Shown here: in pieces, positions 1 through 7,913 of the stretch
How the letters are laid out: each line of letters starts with the position of its first letter
How positions within the stretch are numbered: the stretch's first letter is position 1
DNA from: Sphaerisporangium sp040685555
GTDB taxonomy: Bacteria > Actinomycetota > Actinomycetes > Streptosporangiales > Streptosporangiaceae
Direction of reading: 5' to 3'
DNA length: 64,000 nucleotides
Assembly: GCF_040685555.1 (NCBI RefSeq)
Contig: NZ_JBFBIK010000007.1
Coordinates: 59,276-123,275 of the forward strand
Translations under genes and position numbers: made by a program
Notes under the pieces: model-generated
Told to the model about the DNA's origin: nothing
The model's input: the letters and a program-made list of their open reading frames with translations, nothing else
The model's database searches: none

Positions 1-2
1 AC

Positions 3-647
3 GCCGCGGCACACCGAGGGGCTCTGGCCGGTGCCGCGCAGACCGTCGCGGTGCTGGCGTGTGGCACCGACATCGCCTATCCCGCTGCCAACCAGGATCT
101 CTTCAGCGCCATCCGGGGGAGAGGGGTCGTCGTGAGCGAGTGCCCTCTCGGCGTCCGGCCCACACGGCTGCGCTTTCTCGTCCGCAACCGGGTCATCGCG
201 GCGCTCTCGCGGGGCACCGTGGTGGTGGAGGCGGCCCTGCGCAGCGGAGCGCTCAACACCGCAGGCCATGCCATCAGCCTGAGGCGCCATCTGGCGGCCG
301 TGCCCGGCCCCGTGACCTCGGAGAACTCCGCTGGGTGCCACCGGCTGATCCGAAGGGCGGAGGCCGTGTGCGTGACCTCGGCCCGCGAGGTGATCGAGCT
401 GGTCGGAGCGCTGGGCGACGATCTCGCGCCGGAGCCGAGGGGCCCGGTGCTGCCACGGGACGCTCTCGACGACGAGACCCGCAGCGTCCTTGAGGCGGTG
501 CCGGCGCGCATCGGTACCGGTCCGGCGACGATCGCGGTCACGGCCGGCGTAGATCTCCTGACGGTGCTGCGTTGCCTCGGAGCCCTCGCCGCCGCCGGAT
601 ACATCGAGCGGGTCGACCGAGGCTGGCGCCTCCGCCGAGGCAAGTAG
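3..647 (+). CDS. dprA: DNA processing protein DprA, 3' part
   Basis: DprA loads RecA on incoming single-stranded DNA during transformation; most actinomycetes keep it without known competence. The reading frame is open from the window edge, so the N-terminus is cut off. What remains begins in the Rossmann-like core with AAHRGAL and VLACGTDIAYP, followed by the diagnostic RFLVRNRVIAALS and SGALNTAGHA segments and AVPGPV. The last ~65 residues look like the winged-helix domain found at the C-terminus of many DprA proteins (DLLTVLRCLGALAAAGYIERV). The gene ends with TAG. A dprA near rpsB is the usual actinobacterial arrangement. The family call is secure; only the start is missing. Confidence 0.93.
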   Translation, partial: AAAHRGALAGAAQTVAVLACGTDIAYPAANQDLFSAIRGRGVVVSECPLGVRPTRLRFLVRNRVIAALSRGTVVVEAALRSGALNTAGHAISLRRHLAAVPGPVTSENSAGCHRLIRRAEAVCVTSAREVIELVGALGDDLAPEPRGPVLPRDALDDETRSVLEAVPARIGTGPATIAVTAGVDLLTVLRCLGALAAAGYIERVDRGWRLRRGK

Positions 648-690
648 CACCCTCCACGGCACATCATTCATGAAGGCCCCGCGTGCCTGG

Positions 691-1590
691 TCAGCCGGGC
701 CATTTGGGGAGGAGGCGTACCTGCCCGAGGCCGATGAGGAGGAGGGCGTCGAGGTAGCGGCTCTCGTTGATCAGGCCCCAGTGCAGGCACGATGACGGGC
801 AGTGGCCGGTGGTCTCCTCGACGGAGCCGATGACGTCCCCAAGCTCCACCGCCTGCCCACGCCGGACCGACGCGTGAACGGGCAGGTACGTGGTGCGCAG
901 ACCTCCGGGATGGACGATCATGACCACACCGCGTCCGGCGAGTGGTCCGGCGTATCCCACGATGCCCGGGCCGGCGGCCCTGACCACCTGCCCCGGCCGG
1001 GCCGCGAGATCCACTCCCCGGTGACCGGGAAGCCACGCCTGGGCCGGCGGGGCGAAGCGGCGCATGATCATCGGATCCCCGTCGAGCGGGAGCCTCCACC
1101 GGGGCCGTGTCGATGCGGATTGACGGGATCCCTCCGCAGATCCAGCCCGTTGACCGGAGCCATCTAGATATCCAGTCCGTTGACTGAAGTGCTCCGCGTA
1201 TCCAGTGGGTTGACCGGAGCTATCTGGATATCCAGCCCGTTTATCGGAGTGCTCCAGGTATGCAGTGGGTTGCCTGGAGTGCTCCGGGTATTCGTTGTTC
1301 GCGAGGCGCTGATCGACCATCCCTGAGCGTGCCGGGAGGCCCCGTTTCATGGTCGTTGTCGGGTGTGCGGAGAGGCTGCTCCGTTCGGCCGTCACGCCTG
1401 AGTGTGAGGAGAGGCTCCGTTCGACCGTTCTGGGGCGTACGGAGTGCTGGCGGCCGTTGGGGACGGGTGTAAGTGGGACGAGATCGGGAGTGTGGGCGGT
1501 GGCGGCTGCGCTGGACGGTGAAGGAGCCGCGGACGCGGAGGCAAGGGTGAGGAGAAACACCATCAGCGGCCGGATCTCGGAAAGTCGCAC
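691..1590 (-). CDS. Secreted M23-family (LytM-like) peptidase
   Basis: Probable cell-wall peptidase of the M23 family acting outside the membrane. A GTG start at 1590 gives 299 aa opening with a short basic stretch, a hydrophobic core (MVFLLTLASASAAP) and an Ala-rich cleavage region, i.e. a signal peptide; the frame is open up to 1716, so a longer form is possible. A repetitive linker (separate entry) leads to the C-terminal domain with GHRGVDLAA (HxxxD zinc ligands), a glycine-rich core, and SCLHWGL. The final motif is CxHWG, so the first His of the usual HxH pair is replaced by Cys; from memory this variant is common in actinobacterial relatives. Activity is therefore likely but not certain. 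Confidence 0.82.
   Translation of the reverse strand: MRLSEIRPLMVFLLTLASASAAPSPSSAAATAHTPDLVPLTPVPNGRQHSVRPRTVERSLSSHSGVTAERSSLSAHPTTTMKRGLPARSGMVDQRLANNEYPEHSRQPTAYLEHSDKRAGYPDSSGQPTGYAEHFSQRTGYLDGSGQRAGSAEGSRQSASTRPRWRLPLDGDPMIMRRFAPPAQAWLPGHRGVDLAARPGQVVRAAGPGIVGYAGPLAGRGVVMIVHPGGLRTTYLPVHASVRRGQAVELGDVIGSVEETTGHCPSSCLHWGLINESRYLDALLLIGLGQVRLLPKWPG
1141..1290 (-). repeat. Five tandem 30-bp repeats encoding a 10-residue linker repeat
   Basis: Inside the M23 peptidase gene, five consecutive 30-bp units encode decapeptides of the pattern Y-x-[ED]-x-[SF]-x-[QK]-[PR]-[TA]-[GA] (YPEHSRQPTA, YLEHSDKRAG, YPDSSGQPTG, YAEHFSQRTG, YLDGSGQRAG), with a degenerate sixth partial copy. They join the signal peptide region to the catalytic domain and probably form a flexible wall-spanning spacer. 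Confidence 0.85.
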
Positions 1591-1730
1591 AGGAGGACAC
1601 TGGCCTTGAGCGACCGGGGGGTGCCCGGCCGAGCGCCGTTCTGTGCATAAGTCTCCGTGCATGGGTCGCCGTCGCCTCGTCGACGGCCTCGCCCGCTTGG
1701 TCGTACGGATATGCACGGGCGCGCTGGGAG

Positions 1731-1850
1731 GCGCCCGGATGACCGGCAGGGTCGTCTACGTGGTGGCGTACTGGTGAGGTGCCCGGATGGTCGGTAGGTC
1801 GTCTACGTGGCGGCGCGTTGGGGGGTGCCCGGATGGTCGGCAAGGTCATC
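1731..1850 (+). repeat. Direct repeats (46-48 bp) spanning the CoA-transferase start
   Basis: Three units begin with G(T/C)GCCCGGATG at 1731, 1779 and 1825 (periods 48 and 46 bp). The first two continue with a GGTCGTCTACGTGG core and a GGCG-rich tail; the third is partial and runs into the coding sequence. Each unit contains an ATG or GTG in similar context, so start selection for the downstream gene is ambiguous. Confidence 0.8.
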
Positions 1851-3515
1851 GAGGAACTGGGTGTCGAGGTAGGTCTGGCGCTGCCTCCGGTCCAGGTGAC
1901 GGGGGAAGATCCGGTCCTTCCATCCCGATTCAGGGTGGGAACGGCCGCTGCGGCGACCGTGGGAGCGGTAGCCGCCGCCGTCGCGCTACTGCAGGGCGGA
2001 CCACCGGATGGCGGCGGTGCTGGGAGCCCGGATGGTCGTGGCGCTGAGGGGCGGGGTGGCTGCGGCGCTGGGAGTTCAGGTGGTCGTGGTGCTGAGGCGT
2101 GGGATGGGCGCGGTGCTGGGAGTTTCGGTGGCGGCGGCGCTGAGGGCCGGGATGAGGGTGGTGCGGGGCGTTCGGGGGGCGGTGGATGCGGGAGTGGTGA
2201 TGAGGTTGAGGTTGCGGTGGATGTTCGGGAGGCCGCCGTCGCGTTTCGGGATGAGCGCTACTTCCGCGTTGATGGAGAGCTGTCCGTGGGGTGGGCGCCG
2301 CTGTCCGGTGACTACCGGACGGCTGACGGGTGGGTCCGGCTGCACTGCAACTTCGATCATCACCGGGACGCCGTGCTTCGTGTCTTCGATCTTTCTTCCG
2401 GTGCCGACAAAGCCGACGTCGCCGAGGCTTGTGCCCGCCGTACGGCGCAGGACATCGAGCAGGCCGTGACGGACGCGGGGGGTTGCGCGGCCGCGATGCG
2501 GAGCCGGGCGGAATGGCAGGACCACCCGCAGGGCCGGGCCGTCGCGGAGCTGCCCCTCATCGGTCTCGACCGTCTCGGTCATGTCGGGGCTGAGGTGGGT
2601 TCGGGAGGTCTTGCTCGTGCCGGGGCCGGGGTCGGCCTCGATCCACTCGGCGGTGCGGCGGCCGGGGCCGGGGCCGGCGCCGGTGGCCGTGTTGCCGCAG
2701 GGGCCGAGTGCGGCTCTGGTGGGCGTGACGGTGCGGCCGTCAGGGAGGGGCGGTGGTTGGAGGGGGTTCGGGTGGTCGACCTCACTCGGGTGATCGCGGG
2801 GCCGGTGGCGACCCGCACATTGGCGGCCTACGGGGCCGAGGTGCTGCGCGTGGGAGCCGCTCATCTCCCGGAGGTGCCGGGGCTGGTGATCAGCACGGCG
2901 TTCGGGAAGCGGTCGTGCGAGCTCGACCTGCGTACAGAAGACGGGGCCGCGGCGTTCAGGGAGCTGGTCGCGGGCGCGGACGTCGTCGTCCAGTCGTACC
3001 GCCCGGGAGCGCTGGCGGCGCTGGGCTTCGGTCCGGAGGAACTGGCCGCCATCAGGCCAGGGATCGTCTGCGTCGACATCTCCGCGTACGGCTCGCGCGG
3101 CCCGTGGGCGGGGCGGCGCGGATTCGACAGCCTGGTGCAGATGGCCTGCGGTATCGCCCACGAGGGGGGAGCGGGCGGGAAGCCCGTACCGCTGCCCGCC
3201 CAGGTTCTCGACCACGCCACCGGCTGGCTCGCCGCCCTGGGAGTGATCGCCGGGCTGCTGCGGAGGGAGGCCGAGGGGGGTTCCTGGCAGGTCGAAGTGG
3301 CTCTGGCCCGCACCGCTCTGTGGCTGGACGGGCTTGGCCGTGTCGACGGCACGGTTCGGTCCGAGCCGGAAGTGGACGATCTACTGGTAGAGATCGAGAG
3401 CCCGTTCGGGAGGCTGACCTACGTGAGGGTCCCGGGGAAGATCGGTGGCGTCAGGCCGTCCTGGGGCTCACCGCCGCCGCGCCGGGGAGAGCACCCGGCG
3501 GCGTGGACCTACTAG
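1833..3515 (+). CDS. CaiB/BaiF-type (family III) CoA-transferase with Gly-rich insertions
   Basis: Predicted acyl-CoA:carboxylate CoA-transferase. The ATG at 1833 (560 aa) follows a G-run; a GTG at 1779 would add 18 aa. Recognisable parts are the APLSGDYRTADGWVRLH segment, WLEGVRVVDLTRVIAGPVATR, the CoA-binding LAAYGAEVLRVG, VDISAYGSRGPW, and LDHATGWLAALG, whose Asp (about residue 460) corresponds to the family nucleophile. Two low-complexity Gly/Ala-rich stretches interrupt the fold: one before the first domain, made of 16-residue repeats (separate entry), and a second around 2600-2700. Such insertions are not usual for the family and may reflect repeat expansion in situ. Its 3' end overlaps the opposite-strand MFS remnant by 48 bp. 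Confidence 0.82.
   Translation: MVGKVIEELGVEVGLALPPVQVTGEDPVLPSRFRVGTAAAATVGAVAAAVALLQGGPPDGGGAGSPDGRGAEGRGGCGAGSSGGRGAEAWDGRGAGSFGGGGAEGRDEGGAGRSGGGGCGSGDEVEVAVDVREAAVAFRDERYFRVDGELSVGWAPLSGDYRTADGWVRLHCNFDHHRDAVLRVFDLSSGADKADVAEACARRTAQDIEQAVTDAGGCAAAMRSRAEWQDHPQGRAVAELPLIGLDRLGHVGAEVGSGGLARAGAGVGLDPLGGAAAGAGAGAGGRVAAGAECGSGGRDGAAVREGRWLEGVRVVDLTRVIAGPVATRTLAAYGAEVLRVGAAHLPEVPGLVISTAFGKRSCELDLRTEDGAAAFRELVAGADVVVQSYRPGALAALGFGPEELAAIRPGIVCVDISAYGSRGPWAGRRGFDSLVQMACGIAHEGGAGGKPVPLPAQVLDHATGWLAALGVIAGLLRREAEGGSWQVEVALARTALWLDGLGRVDGTVRSEPEVDDLLVEIESPFGRLTYVRVPGKIGGVRPSWGSPPPRRGEHPAAWTY
2016..2198 (+). repeat. 48-bp tandem repeats encoding Gly-rich 16-residue units
   Basis: Three full 48-bp units and one partial encode GAGSPDGRGAEGRGGC, GAGSSGGRGAEAWDGR, GAGSFGGGGAEGRDEG and GAGRSGGGG. 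The units share the GGATGGTCG-type core seen in the repeats upstream of the gene and have the same 48-bp period, suggesting one expansion process. Confidence 0.82.
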
Positions 3516-4049
3516 ACCCTGACCCCGCGCCGGAGTGAGGCAGAACCGGACGACCGGATGGGGGGAGCACCAGACGAGGAGGATCGCGGGCAGGATGAGG
3601 GCGGTGCAGGTCCACAGGGTGGGGCGCAGGCCGATGACCTCGCCGAGCACCCCGCCCGCGATGCCGCCGAGCGTCATGATCCCCATGGTGGCGACCGTTA
3701 TGATGGCGTTGACCCGGCCGACCATCTCGGGCGGGGACTCCCTGAGCTGGATGGTCCCGTAGCAGACGCTGAACATCACCGTGGCGACGCCGGTGATCAC
3801 GTAGGCGACCACCAGCAGCGGGACCAGCACCGAGGGCGACCCGTGTGCCGAGGCCAGCGCCACGAATGCCAGTGGGAAGACGACGACGCTCCCCAGCAGG
3901 ACCCGGTTCTCGGTGAAGCGGCCGACGAGCCGGGGTGCGACGGTCGCGCCGATGAGGCCGCCGGCACCGAAGGAGGCCGTCAGCAGCCCGACCACTCCGA
4001 CGGGTAGCCCGAGCGTCTTAACGGCGAACAGGACGTACAAGCTGGGCAA
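3468..4049 (-). pseudogene. Truncated MFS transporter (C-terminal half only)
   Basis: The frame encodes about 190 aa with hydrophobic segments typical of the second half of a major facilitator protein: LGLPVGVVGLLTASFGAGGLIGA, the conserved loop APRLVGRFTENRVL, LVPLLVVAYVITGVATVMFSV, and the ESPPEMVGRVNAI motif followed by MGIMTLGGIAGGVLGE. This GRVNA loop is characteristic of MFS exporters of the DHA3-like group. Six N-terminal helices are missing and the sequence upstream on this strand does not continue the protein, so it is a 5'-deleted remnant. The C-terminal tail overlaps the CoA-transferase and may itself be altered. Confidence 0.72.
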
Positions 4050-4416
4050 GCGGGTGACCGAGATCCTGGAGCCCTACCTGGCCAAGACGCGATCGAAAGG
4101 AGGACGCGCCGCCGGACGCCCGCCTGGTCCAGGGGATCATCCAGATCTTCCCCCGCCACCGGCGTAGTCTCCAGCGGGCCCGCGGGCGGCGGCGGTAAGG
4201 AAGCTTGCCCGGTGGGCTGGGCGTTGCCGGGTTCCGGGTACACTTTTTTGTGGCTCGTCAGACGGGCCGACTTCGCACGCCCACAGGCGAATCGTCCTCT
4301 CGGTCCGGGTCCTGATCCGGATGGGACGACTCAGGGCGTCAGGGCGGGCGCCGCAGGCTCCCGCATACAACCGAGGCACGCGCCTTCACGGCGCTCTACC
4401 CAGGAGGACCATACTC
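4050..4416 (+). other. Intergenic region upstream of rpsB with a short coding remnant
   Basis: No complete gene is visible. On the plus strand about 4040-4100 reads YKLGKRVTEILEPYLAKTRSK, which looks like the end of a helical protein but has no matching start, so it may be gene debris next to the MFS deletion point. A TACACT hexamer followed by a T-run lies at 4239-4250 but has no convincing -35. The rpsB ribosome-binding site AGGAGG is at 4402-4407. Confidence 0.5.
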
Positions 4417-5400
4417 ATGGCCCCCGTCGTCACCATGCGACAGATGCTTGAAAGCGGTGTTCACTTCGGGCACCAGACCCGTCGCTGGAACCCGAAGATG
4501 AAGCGCTTCATCCTCACCGAGCGCAACGGCATCTACATCATCGACCTGCAGAAGTCGCTGGCCTTCATCGACCGCGCCTACGACTTCATCAAGGAGACCG
4601 TCGCCCACGGCGGCACCATCCTGTTCATCGGCACCAAGAAGCAGGCCCAGGAGGCCATCGCCGAGCAGGCCGCGCGGGTCGGCATGCCGTACGTCAACCA
4701 GCGCTGGCTGGGTGGCATGCTCACCAACTTCTCCACCGTGCACAAGAGGCTTCAGCGCCTGAAGGAGCTCGAGGAGCTCGACTTCGACAACGTGGCAGGC
4801 TCCGGGCTCACCAAGAAGGAGCTCCTGATGCGCCGCCGCGAGAAGGACAAGCTGGAGCGCACCCTCGGCGGTATCCGCGACATGGCCCGCGTGCCCAGCG
4901 CGGTCTGGATCGTCGACACCAAGAAGGAGCACATCGGGATCAGCGAGGCCCGCAAGCTCAACATCCCGGTCGTCGCGATCCTCGACACCAACTGCGACCC
5001 CGACGAGGTCGACTACCCGATCCCGGGCAACGACGACGCGATCCGCGCCGTCAGCCTGCTGACCCGGGTGGTCGCCGACGCGGTCGCCGACGGCCTGATG
5101 TCCCGCGCCGGTGCGAACCGCGGCGACGACAAGCCGTCCGGTGCCGCCGTCGCCGAGCCGCTGGCCGAGTGGGAGCGCGAGCTGCTGGCCCGTGACGAGG
5201 AGGCCGCTCCGGAGGCCCCCGCCGCCGAGGCGGCTGAGGCTTCTGTCGCCGAGGCCACGGTCGCCGACGAGGCGCCCGCCGCCGACGAGGCGCCCGCCGC
5301 CGAGGAGGCCCCCGCGGAGGAGGCCGCCCCCGCCGCCGAGGCCACCGAGGCCGCCGCCCCCGAGGCCGAGGCCGCCGAGGGCACCGAGCAGCAGGCCTGA
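4417..5400 (+). CDS. rpsB: 30S ribosomal protein S2
   Basis: Ribosomal protein S2, a late-assembling small-subunit protein needed for S1/mRNA interaction. The ATG at 4417 has AGGAGG nine bases upstream and gives 327 aa. Family landmarks are MRQMLESGVHFGHQTRRWNPKM, FIGTKKQAQEAI, RWLGGMLTNF, RVPSAVWIVDTKKEHI and PVVAILDTNCDPDEVDY. The last ~70 residues are an acidic Ala/Glu/Pro tail, an actinobacterial feature and longer than the bacterial core (~240 aa). It leads the rpsB–tsf–pyrH–frr run; two strong stem-loops separate it from tsf. Confidence 0.98.
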   Translation: MAPVVTMRQMLESGVHFGHQTRRWNPKMKRFILTERNGIYIIDLQKSLAFIDRAYDFIKETVAHGGTILFIGTKKQAQEAIAEQAARVGMPYVNQRWLGGMLTNFSTVHKRLQRLKELEELDFDNVAGSGLTKKELLMRRREKDKLERTLGGIRDMARVPSAVWIVDTKKEHIGISEARKLNIPVVAILDTNCDPDEVDYPIPGNDDAIRAVSLLTRVVADAVADGLMSRAGANRGDDKPSGAAVAEPLAEWERELLARDEEAAPEAPAAEAAEASVAEATVADEAPAADEAPAAEEAPAEEAAPAAEATEAAAPEAEAAEGTEQQA

Positions 5401-5413
5401 GACTCGCGCCAGA

Positions 5414-5436
5414 CCGTACGGGCACCACCCGTACGG
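5414..5436 (+). terminator. Stem-loop 1 between rpsB and tsf
   Basis: Perfect 9-bp stem CCGTACGGG / CCCGTACGG around a 5-nt loop, starting 14 bp after the rpsB stop. No U-tract follows, so it may be an mRNA stabiliser, processing site or attenuator and need not be a full terminator. Confidence 0.7.
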
Positions 5437-5451
5437 CAAGCAAGGCTCTTC

Positions 5452-5486
5452 CGGGTGGGTGTGCCAGAACAGGGCGCACCCACCCG
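5452..5486 (+). terminator. Stem-loop 2 between rpsB and tsf
   Basis: A 14-bp stem (CGGGTGGGTGTGCC paired with GGCGCACCCACCCG, one G-U pair) around the loop AGAACAG. It lies 30 bp before tsf. The GC-rich hairpin without a U-tract is typical of actinobacterial terminators or attenuators; it would tune tsf relative to rpsB. Confidence 0.75.
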
Positions 5487-5515
5487 ATCCACGACGACTC
5501 GACGAGGAAAAGACA

Positions 5516-6349
5516 ATGGCTTCCGTGAACATGGCCGACGTCAAGCGGCTTCGTGAGGCGACCGCCGCCGGCATGATGGACTGCAAGAAGGCGCTTGAGC
5601 AGTCCGAGGGTGACTTCGACAAGGCCATCGACATCCTTCGCGTCAAGGGCGCCAAGGACGTCGGCAAGCGCGAGGCGCGCACCGCCTCCAACGGCCTGAT
5701 CGCCGTCAAGCACGAGGGCGAGGCGCTCGGCGCCCTGCTCGAGCTCAACTGCGAGACCGACTTCGTCGCGAAGGGTGAGCGCTTCCAGGAGCTGGCCGCC
5801 CGGGTCGTCGACCACGTCCTCGCCGCCCGTCCCTCCGACGTGCCGAGCCTGCTTGAGTCCGACCTCGACGGCAAGACCGTCAAGGAGCACCTCGACGAGG
5901 CCAACGCCGCGCTCGGCGAGAAGATCGAGGTCCGTCGCTTCGTCGTGCTGGAGGGTGGCTACGTCGCCTCCTACATGCACAAGACCGACCCCCAGCTTCC
6001 CCCGACCGTGGGCGTCCTGGTCCAGCTCGACACCCCGAACCCCGAGGTCGCGAAGGACATCGCCCAGCACACCGCCGCGATGGCCCCGAAGTACCTCAGC
6101 CCGAACTCCGTCCCGGCCGACGTGGTCGAGAAGGAGCGCACGGTCTTCGAGCAGATGACCCGCGAGGAGGGCAAGCCGGAGGCCGCCATCGGCAAGATCG
6201 TCGATGGCCGCGTCAACGGCTGGTACAAGGACTTCACCCTTCTGGAGCAGTCCTTCGTCAAGGACCCCAAGAAGACGATCGCCAAGGTCGCGTCCGAGGC
6301 GGGCGTGAAGGTCCTGGGCTTCGCCCGTTACAAGGTCGGTCAGGCATAG
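5516..6349 (+). CDS. tsf: Elongation factor Ts
   Basis: Guanine nucleotide exchange factor that regenerates EF-Tu-GTP. The ATG at 5516 follows GAGGAAAAGACA and gives 277 aa, the usual length for actinobacteria. Diagnostic sequence: ADVKRLREATAAGMMDCKKAL (N-terminal UBA-like domain), LLELNCETDFVAK (the TDFV motif that inserts into EF-Tu), VLVQLDTPNPEVAKDIAQHTAAM, and EQSFVKDPKKTIAKV. Downstream of rpsB as in most bacteria, and separated from it by tandem hairpins that could allow independent dosage. Confidence 0.98.
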   Translation: MASVNMADVKRLREATAAGMMDCKKALEQSEGDFDKAIDILRVKGAKDVGKREARTASNGLIAVKHEGEALGALLELNCETDFVAKGERFQELAARVVDHVLAARPSDVPSLLESDLDGKTVKEHLDEANAALGEKIEVRRFVVLEGGYVASYMHKTDPQLPPTVGVLVQLDTPNPEVAKDIAQHTAAMAPKYLSPNSVPADVVEKERTVFEQMTREEGKPEAAIGKIVDGRVNGWYKDFTLLEQSFVKDPKKTIAKVASEAGVKVLGFARYKVGQA

Positions 6350-6408
6350 GCTTAGCCCCAAAGAGGGATCTGACCAGCTTCGTAAACATCGCCGAGGAGG
6401 CCGCCGTC

Positions 6409-7179
6409 GTGCAGGAGAACCAACCACCCGCTACGTCGGCGGCTTCGTCGTACAACTGGCCGCTCCGGTGGAAGCGCGTCATGTTGAAGCTGTCCGGCGA
6501 GGCGTTCGCGGGCGCCGAGCCGCTGGGCATCGACCCCGTGGTGGTCGCCAAGCTCGCCGACTCGGTCGCCGAGGCCGTGCGTGAGGGAGTGCAGGTCGCG
6601 GTCGTCGTCGGAGGCGGCAACATGTTCCGCGGCGCCGCGCTCTCCGAGCGGGGCATGGACCGCGCCCGGGCCGACTACATGGGCATGCTCGGCACCGTGA
6701 TCAACTGCCTCGCCCTGCAAGATTTCCTGGAGAAGCGCGGCATCGAGACGCGCGTCCAGACGTCCATCACGATGCAGCAGGTCGCCGAGCCGTTTCTGCC
6801 CCGGCGCGCGATCCGCCACCTGGAGAAGGGCCGCGTGGTCATCTTCGGCGCCGGGCTCGGCTCGCCGTTCTTCTCCACCGACACCTGTGCCGCCCAGCGC
6901 GCTCTGGAGATCGGCGCGGAGGCGCTGCTCAAGGGCACCCAGGTCGACGGGGTCTATGACTCAGACCCCCGCAAGAACCCCGATGCCGTACGCTTCGACC
7001 AACTTGACTACAGCGAGGTCCTCACGCGGGGCCTCGGGGTCATGGACGCCACGGCGATCAGTCTGTGCATGGACAACGGCCTGCCCATCGTCGTCTTCGA
7101 CCTGATGGGCGAGGGGAACATTCTGCGGGCGGTCCGCGGTGAAAAGATCGGCACGCTGGTGAGTCCGGCAGGGAAATAG
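6409..7179 (+). CDS. pyrH: UMP kinase
   Basis: Phosphorylates UMP to UDP in the cytosol for pyrimidine nucleotide synthesis. The GTG start at 6409 sits about nine bases after GAGGAGG; 256 aa. Amino-acid-kinase-family motifs are VMLKLSGEAFAG, VVVGGGNMFRG, the GMLGTVINCLALQDFLE segment, FGAGLGSPFFSTDT, LLKGTQVDGVYDSDPRKNP and VMDATAISLCMDNGLPIVVFD. The ~15-residue polar N-terminal extension is common in actinobacterial PyrH. It precedes frr by nine bases. Confidence 0.97.
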   Translation: MQENQPPATSAASSYNWPLRWKRVMLKLSGEAFAGAEPLGIDPVVVAKLADSVAEAVREGVQVAVVVGGGNMFRGAALSERGMDRARADYMGMLGTVINCLALQDFLEKRGIETRVQTSITMQQVAEPFLPRRAIRHLEKGRVVIFGAGLGSPFFSTDTCAAQRALEIGAEALLKGTQVDGVYDSDPRKNPDAVRFDQLDYSEVLTRGLGVMDATAISLCMDNGLPIVVFDLMGEGNILRAVRGEKIGTLVSPAGK

Positions 7180-7188
7180 GGAGCCGCT

Positions 7189-7746
7189 GTGATCGAGGAA
7201 ACCCTCTTCGAAGCCGAGGAGAAGATGGACAAGGCGGTCGGAGTCGCCAAGGAGGACTTCGCGGCGATCCGCACCGGCAGGGTCAGCCCTTCCATGTTCA
7301 ACAAGATCAATGTCGACTACTACGGGTCGCCGACACCGGTGCAGCAGCTCGCCTCGTTCCATGTTCCCGAGGCCCGCATGGTCATCCTCCAGCCCTACGA
7401 CAAGGGCTCGATGACCGCCATCGAGAAGGCGATCCGTGACAGCGACCTCGGGGTCAACCCCGGCAACGACGGCGCGGTGATCCGCGTGGTGTTCCCCGAG
7501 CTTTCGGAGGAGCGCCGCAAGGAGTACATCAAGGTCGCGAGGAACAAGGCCGAGAGCAGCAAGGTCTCGGTCCGCAACATCCGCCGTCACGCCAAGGAGA
7601 CCCTTGACAAGATGATCAAGGATGGCGAAGCCGGTGAGGATGAGGTCCGCAGGGCCGAGAAGGAGCTCGACGACCTCACCCAGAAGCACGTCGCCAAGAT
7701 CGACGAGCTGCTGAAGCACAAGGAATCCGAGCTGCTCGAAGTCTGA
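7189..7746 (+). CDS. frr: Ribosome recycling factor
   Basis: Acts with EF-G to split the post-termination ribosome. GTG start at 7189, 185 aa, exactly the family length. Landmarks: AIRTGRVSPSMFNKINVDYYGSP is read here as the conserved RTGR…YYG block, then PYDKGSMTAIEKAI, LGVNPGNDG, FPELSEERRKEYIKVARNKAE and VRNIRRHAKE, i.e. the helical bundle of domain I. It is the last gene of the rpsB–tsf–pyrH–frr run, closed by a strong hairpin. Confidence 0.98.
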   Translation: MIEETLFEAEEKMDKAVGVAKEDFAAIRTGRVSPSMFNKINVDYYGSPTPVQQLASFHVPEARMVILQPYDKGSMTAIEKAIRDSDLGVNPGNDGAVIRVVFPELSEERRKEYIKVARNKAESSKVSVRNIRRHAKETLDKMIKDGEAGEDEVRRAEKELDDLTQKHVAKIDELLKHKESELLEV

Positions 7747-7773
7747 GCGCGGTAGCAGTCGCAGGTCAGGTCG

Positions 7774-7814
7774 AGGCGCTTCCACTCCGGTGTTAGCCGC
7801 GAGTGGGAGCGCCT
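7774..7814 (+). terminator. Terminator-like hairpin after frr
   Basis: A 14-bp stem (AGGCGCTTCCACTC paired with GAGTGGGAGCGCCT, one G-U pair) with a 13-nt loop, 28 bp after the frr stop. Its right arm overlaps the GTG at 7803, the first in-frame start for cdsA, which argues for a later cdsA start. Confidence 0.78.
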
Positions 7815-7913
7815 TCGCCGCGTTCCGGCCCACCCCGCTCCCTCCCCGCCGCCCGGCGGTACTGGCAGAGTGGGCCGCCGAGCGTGGTTGACGGGTACGA
7901 GAGTGGGATCACT

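Noticed and set aside
1141..2198. Possible CRISPR array in the repeat-rich 1.1-2.2 kb stretch
   Set aside because: Units are contiguous, without unique spacers, and lie in frame inside protein-coding genes; no cas gene is present.
4396..6427. Long minus-strand open frames (up to 500 codons) across rpsB, tsf and their spacer
   Set aside because: They are antisense shadows of well-identified genes; high third-position GC keeps stops rare, and their translations are low-complexity repeats with no family sequence.
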